Notes under the pieces: model-generated
What the model was told of the DNA's origin: nothing
What the model saw: only the letters and a program-made list of their open reading frames with translations
Databases searched by the model: none
Translations under genes and position numbers: made by a program
Shown here: in pieces, positions 50,046-56,026 of the stretch
Position numbering within the stretch: position 1 is the first letter of the stretch
How the letters are laid out: the number at the start of each line of letters is the position of its first letter
Origin: Amycolatopsis marina
GTDB taxonomy: Bacteria; Actinomycetota; Actinomycetes; Mycobacteriales; Pseudonocardiaceae
Length of the DNA: 56,026 bases
Direction: 5' to 3'
NCBI RefSeq assembly: GCF_900111885.1
Contig: NZ_FOKG01000031.1
Span: 1 to 56,026 of the forward strand

Positions 50046-51443
50046 GTGCACTACGACCTGGCAGTGATCGGTTCCGGCGGGGGTGCGTTCGCGGCGGCGA
50101 TCGCGGCGCGTGGCAAGGGCAAGAGCGTGGTGATGATCGAGCGCGACACGGTCGGCGGGACCTGCGTCAACGTCGGGTGCGTGCCGTCGAAGGCGCTGCT
50201 GGCCGCGGCCGAGGCCCGCCACGTGGCCCTGGACCAACGGTTTCCGGGGATCGCGACCAGCGCGGATCCGGTGGACGGTGCCGCCTTGATCGGCGGGAAG
50301 GACGCCCTGGTCGAGGGGCTGCGGGCGGAGAAGTACGTCGACCTGGCCGCCGAGTACGGCTGGGAGATCCTGCCCGGCGAGGCCCGGTTCACCGAGGGCC
50401 CCGCGCTGGAGGTGGATCGCCGCGACGGCAGCCGGACCCGGATCGAGGCCGAGCACTACCTCATCGCCACCGGCTCCACCCCCCGCGCACACGACCTCGA
50501 CGGCACCGACCGGGTCGACTACCTCACCTCGACCACCGCCATGGAGCAGACCGACCTGCCCACATCGCTGGTGGTCGTCGGCGGCGGCTACGTCGGCCTG
50601 GAACAGGCCCAACTGTTCGCGCACCTCGGTGTCGAGGTCGCCGTCGTGGGCAGGTTCGCTCCACACACCGAACCGGAACTGTCCGCGATCCTGGCCGACG
50701 TGTTCCGCGACGACGGGATCACCGTCATCGCCGAACGCGCCACCAGCGTCGACACCGACGACACTGACGCTGGGGGCGTGGCGGTCACCACGGACACCGG
50801 TCAGCGGGTCAGTGGGCAGCGGCTGCTGCTCGCGACCGGGCGGCATCCCGTGACCGCCGGACTCAACCTGGACGCGGTCGGCGTGAAAACCGGCTCTCGC
50901 GGCGAGATCGTCGTCGACGAGCACCTGCGCACCCACAACTCCCGCATCTGGGCGGCCGGGGATGTCACCGGACACCCGCAGTACGTCTACGTCGCGGGCG
51001 CCCATGGTGCGGTCGTGGCCGACAACGCCTTCGACAACGCCGACCGCACCCTGGACTACCACCATCTGCCCGCGGTCACCTTCACCACACCCAGCCTCGC
51101 TTCGGCCGGGCTCACCGACGCCGCCGCCGTCGAACAGGGCTACGACTGCGACTGTCGCGTGCTGCCCCTGGAGTATGTGCCACGGGCCCTGGTCAACCGC
51201 GACACCCGCGGCGCGATCAAACTCGTCGCCGAACGCGAAACGGGACGCCTGCTCGGCGCGCACGTGCTCGCCGCCGGAGCCGGCGACGTCATCGCCACCG
51301 CCGTCTACGCCCTGGCCAACCACATGACCGTGCACGACATGGCCGACCTGTGGTGCCCCTACTTGACCATGGCCGAAGGCCTCAAACTCGCCGCCCAAAC
51401 CTACACCCGCGACGTCACCAAACTGTCCTGCTGCGCCTCCTGA
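50046..51443 (+). CDS. merA: Mercuric reductase
   Basis: The 465-residue flavoenzyme reduces Hg(II) to volatile Hg(0) with NADPH. It has VIGSGGGAFAAAI, the redox Cys pair in GGTCVNVGCVPSK, VVVGGGYVGLEQAQ, and the C-terminal LSCCAS Cys pair that marks MerA. There is no N-terminal MerP-like domain. GTG 50046 is chosen for its GGAG site and because the family starts with HYDLAVIG; ATG 50019 would add nine residues. merB follows 27 bases later. Confidence 0.95.
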   Translation: MHYDLAVIGSGGGAFAAAIAARGKGKSVVMIERDTVGGTCVNVGCVPSKALLAAAEARHVALDQRFPGIATSADPVDGAALIGGKDALVEGLRAEKYVDLAAEYGWEILPGEARFTEGPALEVDRRDGSRTRIEAEHYLIATGSTPRAHDLDGTDRVDYLTSTTAMEQTDLPTSLVVVGGGYVGLEQAQLFAHLGVEVAVVGRFAPHTEPELSAILADVFRDDGITVIAERATSVDTDDTDAGGVAVTTDTGQRVSGQRLLLATGRHPVTAGLNLDAVGVKTGSRGEIVVDEHLRTHNSRIWAAGDVTGHPQYVYVAGAHGAVVADNAFDNADRTLDYHHLPAVTFTTPSLASAGLTDAAAVEQGYDCDCRVLPLEYVPRALVNRDTRGAIKLVAERETGRLLGAHVLAAGAGDVIATAVYALANHMTVHDMADLWCPYLTMAEGLKLAAQTYTRDVTKLSCCAS

Positions 51444-51470
51444 CCACCACGCAGAAAAAGGAAACACCCG

Positions 51471-52112
51471 ATGACCAACGACATCCAGACGCTCGCGTCC
51501 ACCATGGACAGTGTCTTTTCCCGGCAGGACAGCCCGACCGGATGGCTGTGGCACCCCCTGCTGCTCCTACTCTCCCGTGGCGAACCCGTCACCATCCCCG
51601 ACCTGGCTATCACCACCGGCCGCGCCGAGGAAGAGGTCAAACAGGCGATGGAACAGTTACCCGACACCGAGTACGACGACACCGGCCGCATCGTCGGCTA
51701 CGGGGTCACCTTGCGCCCCACCCAGCACCGGTTCACCCTCGACGGGCGCCAGCTCTACACCTGGTGCGCGCTGGACACCCTGATCTTCCCCACCATCCTC
51801 GGCCGGCCCGCCCAGGTCGAATCGCCCTGCCACACCACCGGCCAGCCGATCCGGGCGACCGTCGAACCGGACCAGGTCACCGCCGTCGACCCTGAGACCG
51901 CGGTCGTGTCCATCGTCATCCCGGCCGACCTGACCTCGGTACGGGGCTCCTTCTGCAACCACGTGCACTTCTTCACCGACACCCACGCCGCGCAGCCCTG
52001 GTTGGACCAACACCCCGACGGGACCGTGCTCCCGGTCGCCGACTCTTACCAGCTCGGACGCCAACTCGACACAACAGGGTGCGACACGTCCGAACCCGGC
52101 GCCTGCTGCTGA
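51471..52112 (+). CDS. merB: Organomercurial lyase
   Basis: The 213-residue MerB cleaves the carbon-mercury bond of organomercurials. The catalytic residues are visible: Cys99 and Asp102 in YTWCALDTLIFP, and Cys162 in GSFCNHVHFF. They correspond to Cys96, Asp99 and Cys159 of the well-studied enzyme. The N-terminal winged-helix-like domain is present. A C-terminal GACC may help deliver mercury to MerA. It is in the merA operon. Confidence 0.95.
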   Translation: MTNDIQTLASTMDSVFSRQDSPTGWLWHPLLLLLSRGEPVTIPDLAITTGRAEEEVKQAMEQLPDTEYDDTGRIVGYGVTLRPTQHRFTLDGRQLYTWCALDTLIFPTILGRPAQVESPCHTTGQPIRATVEPDQVTAVDPETAVVSIVIPADLTSVRGSFCNHVHFFTDTHAAQPWLDQHPDGTVLPVADSYQLGRQLDTTGCDTSEPGACC

Positions 52113-52230
52113 AACAAAGAAACCACAAACACACCACAGGGACGAACCCGCGAAGCCCAAGCGGTGAAGGAACGCACCCTCGCCACGAGGACCGCCTGAA
52201 CGAACGCCGGTTACCAGATGGAGGTCGACG

Positions 52231-52632
52231 ATGGACTACGCACGCACGATTACTCTTGATATGCCGTACGAGCAGGCCGTGCCCAAAGTCAAGGAAGCGT
52301 TCCAAGCGCAGGGGTTCGGCACGCTCACCGAGATCGACGTGCGAGCTACCCTCAAGAACAAGCTCGACGCGGACATGGAACCCTACGTCATCCTCGGCGC
52401 CTGCAACCCCCAGCTCGCGCACCGCGCCCTCGACATCGACCGCCAGATCGGACTGCTGCTGCCGTGCAACGTCGTCGTCCGCGTCACCGGCGACAACCAG
52501 ACTCTGGTCCACGCCCTCAACCCTCAGGTCATGGTCACCGTGCCCGAACTCGACGACCTAAAGCCCATCGCCGACGACGCCGAACACCGCATCAACACCG
52601 CCCTCGACGCTTTGACAACCGCCAATGGTTAG
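52231..52632 (+). CDS. DUF302 protein
   Basis: The 133-residue protein has the DUF302 fold: MPYEQAVPKVKEAFQAQGFG, VRATLKNKLD, YVILGACNPQLAHRAL and LLPCNVVVR. Conserved Cys in LGACNP and LPCNV may bind metal. ATG 52231 has a GGAGG site. It lies 118 bases after merB. DUF302 proteins are often found with metal resistance and oxidase genes; their activity is unknown. Confidence 0.88.
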   Translation: MDYARTITLDMPYEQAVPKVKEAFQAQGFGTLTEIDVRATLKNKLDADMEPYVILGACNPQLAHRALDIDRQIGLLLPCNVVVRVTGDNQTLVHALNPQVMVTVPELDDLKPIADDAEHRINTALDALTTANG

Positions 52633-52698
52633 CAGCGCTTCGAAGACTGGAACCCACCGTCAGCGAGGCGAAACAGGCGACCGGCGACGACTCGAGTG

Positions 52699-52892
52699 AT
52701 GACCATGATGGACGATTCTATGATGGGCTGGTTCTGCTGACTCTGCTCGGTTACGCGCGACCTAGCGGGTCTACAGAGTAAAGGCCCGGTGCGCAAGCGG
52801 GTTCCCCCTCCGCACGCCAGTTCCTCGACGAGCGATATGCCCGAGGCGAGATCGACGAGCAGGAGTACCGCAATCGGCGAGCCGACCTACCA
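52699..52892 (+). pseudogene. SHOCT-domain membrane protein remnant
   Basis: The start MTMMDDSMMGWFC is followed at once by an in-frame TGA. A SHOCT motif (RQFLDERYARGEIDEQEYRNRR) remains at about 52812-52880 in another frame. Together they show the plan of the intact SHOCT protein at 16676-16921. The 3' end runs directly into ctaD-derived sequence. Confidence 0.65.
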
Positions 52893-53753
52893 GCCTCTTG
52901 GTGCTGCTGGCGTTCTCGATCCTCACCGCCGCCCTGCTCGGCCTGCTCGCGGACCGGCACCTCGGTGCGCACGTGTTCGACCCGGCCAACGGTGGCGTGA
53001 TCCTGTGGCGACACCTGTTCTGGTTCTTCGGCCACCCCGAGGTCTACATCGTGGCGCTGCCGTTCTTCGGCATCGTGTACGAGATCTTCCCGGTGTTCAG
53101 CCGCAAGCCGATCTTCGGCTACAAGGGCCTCGTCTGGGCGACGCTCGCCATCGCGGCACTGTCGGTCGCGGTCTGGGCGCACCACATGTACGCCACCGGC
53201 GCCGTGCTGCTGCCGTTCTTCTCCTTCATGACGTTCCTGATCGCGGTGCCCACCGGGGTGAAGTTCTTCAACTGGATCGGCACGATGTGGAAGGGCCAGC
53301 TCAGCTTCGAGACGCCGATGATCTTCTCGGTCGGCTTCCTCGTCACCTTCCTGTTCGGTGGCCTCACCGGCATCCTGCTTGCCGCGCCCGCCATCGACTT
53401 CCAAGTGTCCGATTCGTACTTTGTCGTGGCGCACTTCCATTACGTGCTCTACGGCAGGATCGGTGCCTACGTCCTCGGCGCATCGACGCTGCCGTTCATC
53501 TGGAACATCTTCAAGAGCTACCGCTACGGCGAGGTCGCGGCACAACTTCACCGAACTGCCCCGAATCCGCTCCGAACGGCCCGCCTTCGAGCTGCACTAC
53601 CCGCACATGATGGAGACGATGCACCGGGAAGGCCACGTCACCTTCACCGGCAAACCCCTGCCGCGCGCACAGGCCGCGCGGACGCCGTCACAACAGGCCA
53701 CCGACGCGCTTATCCCGGGCGATCGCGACCGGGACAACGCGGGCGAGCGATGA
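52893..53753 (+). pseudogene. ctaD: Cytochrome c oxidase subunit I fragment with internal deletions
   Basis: The sequence encodes the central part of subunit I: LFWFFGHPEVYIVALPFFG, WAHHMYATGA, TGVKFFNWIGTM and VAHFHYVLYG, with the copper- and heme-ligand histidines intact. Everything before TM6 is missing. After HFHYVLYG the reading jumps to RIGAYVLGASTLPFIWNIFK, so several helices are deleted in frame. A second deletion with a frameshift then joins YGEVA to RHNFTELPRIRSERP, the normal C-terminus, ending at TGA 53751-53753. It cannot make a working oxidase. It was presumably once part of an oxidase locus. Confidence 0.85.
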
Positions 53754-53766
53754 CAAGGCCCACGGT

Positions 53767-54342
53767 TCAGGGTTCGGCTGGAACGCCCAGCCAGCGGTGT
53801 GTGGCACCGACGTACTGCCGATACGGCCGACCGAACTGGAGCACAAGGTGACGTTCCTCGACCCGGACCCACGAACGAAACACCAGTCCGACGCCAGCGG
53901 TGTACAGCAACACCGACCCACTGCGCCAAGCGAGACCGGTACCTGCCAACACCAGCGAGAGCCCGAGATACTGGGGATTGCGACTGTAGCGGTAGACACC
54001 CCGCACCACGAGTTCTCCCGACTCGGTCCCGCTGACCTGCCCGGCACTGCCGAACCGACGCAGCCCGCCGGCACACAACCCGAGACCCACCGAGGCCAGG
54101 CCCGCCCCCGCCCCCAGTGCTGGGAGCCGGGACACAGGGAGGGCAAGCCGACGCCGGCGAGCGACCGCCCCGACGGCCGCGGCGTGAACGGCGTAGGCAG
54201 CGTAGACAGCCACTGCCGTCCCGGGCCGGAACCGTCCCTCACGCAGCATCTCCCGACGCATTCGCCGCAGAAGTACCCCAGTGCCGCCATATACCGCAGC
54301 CAGCGCCACCGTCCACGCCGGTCCTGCGCGTTGCCTCGACAT
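53767..54342 (-). CDS. Isoprenylcysteine carboxyl methyltransferase-family membrane protein
   Basis: The 191-residue protein has about four membrane helices and the family motif GVYRYSRNPQYLGLSLVLAGTG, then VEERHLVLQFGRPYRQY. These small membrane methyltransferases (ICMT/PEMT type) modify lipids or small molecules. ATG 54342 has an AGGAGGTG site. It appears intact among broken genes. The family is often seen near metal resistance genes, but the substrate is unknown. Confidence 0.82.
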   Translation of the reverse strand: MSRQRAGPAWTVALAAVYGGTGVLLRRMRREMLREGRFRPGTAVAVYAAYAVHAAAVGAVARRRRLALPVSRLPALGAGAGLASVGLGLCAGGLRRFGSAGQVSGTESGELVVRGVYRYSRNPQYLGLSLVLAGTGLAWRSGSVLLYTAGVGLVFRSWVRVEERHLVLQFGRPYRQYVGATHRWLGVPAEP

Positions 54343-54457
54343 CACACCTCCTAACATGCATACATGCGCATGTGACATTACTTTGCTGAGTTCTTCGGCG
54401 CAATGACAGCGGTGGTGTCGTCGTGATAGCCGCCGTGTGGCGAAGAGAGGAGACACT

Positions 54458-55384
54458 GTGCTCGCATCCAGATCGCCCGCCGGACGCTCGTGGCGCTGCT
54501 TCCGCTGGTAGCCGCGCTGGCTGTGCTTGCGGGCTCCTGCAGCGCGCCGGGCGAGCCGGCCGCCGACGGTGGTCCGGAGTCGACCGCCGCAGCCCCCGGT
54601 CAGCTTCGTATCCAGCCCGGCGACGGCAGCGACTCTGTCCACGGTGACCATGACCAACTCCGCTGGCACCGACGTCAGCGGCTCCCTGAACACCGCAGGC
54701 ACCCGCTGGACCTCCACTGGGGAGCTGGACTTCGACACGCGATACTCGGTGACCGCGAAGTCGGCGTCCGGGACGAAAGTGGCGCGTTTCACGACGGCGT
54801 CCCCAGCCGCGACGGCGTACCCCTCGATCGTCCCACTCGACGGCGAGACCACGGGAGTCGACATCCCGATCATCATCGAGTTCTCCGAACCCGTCACCGA
54901 CCGGGCAGCGGTGCTGCGCAATCTGCGGGTCACTTCGAAAATGCCTGCAGAGGGCGCCTGGCGGTGGTTCGGCGACGACGAGGCGCACTACCGCACCAAG
55001 GAGTACTGGCCCGCCTACACGACGGTCACACGGGACATCGGCATCAGCGCGTACACCTCGGCAAGGGAGTGTATGGCGAGACCGACCGCCAAATCTCGTT
55101 CGAGACCGGCGCCTCGATCATCACCAGGATCTCCGACAGCGACAAGACGCTACGAGCCTACAAGGATGGCGAACTGGCGCAAACCGTCCCGGTGAGCCTC
55201 GGCAAACCGTCCGCGCCAAGCGTCTCGGGAACCCTGCTGGTGATGACCGTGCAGACGGACTACGTCCTGGACTCCAGCACCTACGGAGTCCCGGTGGATT
55301 CACCGGACGGGCACCGTATCGAAGTAGACTCCGGACAGTTCCTGCACTCGGCGCCGTGGTCGCTTGCCCAGCAGGGCAAGGTCA
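54458..55384 (+). pseudogene. L,D-transpeptidase lipoprotein, truncated and frameshifted
   Basis: A lipoprotein signal (ALAVLAGSCSAPGEP) is followed in other frames by an Ig-like region (VTMTNSAGTDVSGSLN; IPIIIEFSEPVTDRAAVLRN) and the start of a YkuD catalytic domain (GKGVYGETDRQISFETG; FLHSAPWSLAQQGKVN). At least two frameshifts separate these parts. The sequence stops just before the catalytic SHGC motif, where it joins the start of a methyltransferase gene. It cannot make 3-3 peptidoglycan crosslinks. Confidence 0.8.
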
Positions 55385-55681
55385 ATGACTCGGGATCACT
55401 ACGCCAGTCGCAAGGCCGCACCCGCACCTAACGAAGTGACAGCGCTGCAGCACGCCTTTGAGTGGAGCCAATACGAGGACCACGGCCCGGGTGACGAACT
55501 GCTCGGCACTCCCCTCCCCACGCTCGAACTGGGCAGCGGCAGCGGAAATGTCGTTGCTGCACTCGCCCTCAAAGGCATCTGCGCCACCGGCATTTGACCT
55601 GTCCCGCACCCAATGCGAGAAGGCCTGGCAGCAGTGGGGAAAGATCACCAACGCCCACTACGAGCACGACGACGTCACCTA
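55385..55681 (+). pseudogene. Class I SAM methyltransferase, N-terminal fragment
   Basis: From ATG 55385 the sequence reads MTRDHYASRKAAPAPNEVTA and reaches motif I LELGSGSGNVVAAL. Then one extra T near 55594 shifts the frame; the continuation DLSRTQCEKAWQQW lies in the next frame. The gene is cut off at the IS630 boundary. Only the first part of the SAM-binding fold is present. Confidence 0.75.
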
Positions 55682-56026
55682 GTGTGCCGTGTTTGAAGTC
55701 GTCTGACGGTTGGCCTTGGCGAGGATCTGGTCGGGGGTTTTGGTCCAGATGAAGGGGTGGCAGCGGTTGTTCCAGCCGTTGATGAAGGCGCGGATCTTGG
55801 TGTTGAGGTCGCGGACGGAGCGGAAGGTGCCGCGGCGGATGGCCTGGCGCTCGATGATGCCGAACCACACCTCGACGAGGTTGAGCCACGATGCGGAGGT
55901 CGGGGTGAAATGCACGCGGATTCGTGGATTAGCCCCCAGCCAGTCGCGGACCTCGACGCGTTTGTGGGCGGCGTAGTTGTCCATCACCAGGTGCAGCTGG
56001 CGGTCGGGGTAGGCCTTGGCGACCTG
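55679..56026 (-). CDS. IS630-family transposase, C-terminal part (partial at window edge)
   Basis: The visible 115 codons run from the window edge to TAG at 55679-55681. The DDE-type motifs are the second Asp in VMDNYAAHKR and the Glu in ASWLNLVEVWFG. The tail matches the left copy exactly over the shared 30 residues. The N-terminal helix-turn-helix and the first Asp lie beyond the window. The stop codon again contains the target TA. Confidence 0.88.
   Translation of the reverse strand, partial: QVAKAYPDRQLHLVMDNYAAHKRVEVRDWLGANPRIRVHFTPTSASWLNLVEVWFGIIERQAIRRGTFRSVRDLNTKIRAFINGWNNRCHPFIWTKTPDQILAKANRQTTSNTAH
55682..56026 (-). mobile_element. IS630-family insertion sequence, right copy (partial)
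   Basis: The element runs out of the window to the right. Its inner end is defined by loss of identity with the left copy after CTAG. It is inverted relative to the left copy, so the two frame the region with their transposase 3' ends facing inward. Confidence 0.8.

Noticed and set aside
49992..51554. A 520-codon minus-strand frame across merA
   Set aside because: It is antisense to MerA, has Gly/Asp/Val-biased composition and no domain.
52893..53753. Programmed frameshift in cytochrome oxidase subunit I
   Set aside because: Whole helices are missing, not just the frame, so it is a deleted pseudogene.

Overview
The window is GC-rich DNA from an actinobacterium. The gene families point to the Pseudonocardiales or close relatives: a pspA-pspAA-htpX-pspAB operon, a CrgA homologue, DUF5134, a CopD-CtaG fusion, and a mer locus of the Streptomyces type (ArsR-class regulator, merT, merA-merB). 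The family-level placement is inference. Both ends lie inside copies of the same IS630-family element in inverted orientation, their 3' ends facing inward; the 95 bases that can be compared are identical. The window is therefore either a roughly 55.6-kb IS-bracketed island or a contig that broke at a repeat.

Layout. 0.2-4.3 kb: MerR regulator, CcdA, and the Psp envelope-stress operon. 4.3-7.4 kb: YihY membrane protein and a coupled trio (DUF2892 protein, 35-residue membrane peptide, acyl-CoA ligase-like enzyme). 7.8-11.2 kb: Met-rich secreted protein, Lgt-like membrane protein, small Met/Cys membrane proteins. 11.6-19.3 kb: MerR and CopA copper ATPase, DUF3105/DUF305, SHOCT protein and BlaI regulator, persulfide dioxygenase-rhodanese, a second Met-rich secreted protein. 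19.4-24.9 kb: hydrolase, a MITE, a second Lgt-like protein, a glutaredoxin/thioredoxin/CcdA operon, and a BlaI-M56 pair. 25.2-33.7 kb: one tightly overlapping minus-strand operon, ccmABCDEFHIG plus an unknown membrane gene, ycnI and copC. This is a complete System I cytochrome c maturation set joined to copper genes. 33.8-38.8 kb: CcdA, TlpA, CrgA, BlaI, CopD-CtaG, DUF5134. 38.8-45.0 kb: methyltransferase, MerT-like protein, M56-BlaI pair, two-component system with a Met-rich sensor, multicopper oxidase. 45-46.1 kb: decayed DNA with a TetR remnant. 46.3-52.6 kb: mercury resistance. 52.7-55.7 kb: a graveyard of broken genes (SHOCT, ctaD, L,D-transpeptidase, methyltransferase) around one intact methyltransferase, ending at the right IS.

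How it fits together. The main pattern is a repeated operator-like dyad, CTACTA-N7-TAGTAG, in front of about a dozen transcription units. These include pspA, the ccm/copC operon, all non-mer ccdA genes, the TlpA-CrgA pair, CopD-CtaG, a BlaI-M56 pair and the multicopper oxidase. The window encodes four BlaI/MecI/CopY-family repressors, two of them coupled to BlaR1-like M56 metalloproteases, and I infer that these read the dyad. The result looks like one regulon combining copper handling, periplasmic thiol redox, cytochrome c/oxidase biogenesis, envelope stress and a division protein. The two MerR regulators share a different dyad, TTCCA-N6-TGGAA, found at copA and at the first MerR gene. The mer locus has its own ArsR regulator.

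No tRNA, rRNA, CRISPR array or replication origin was recognised.
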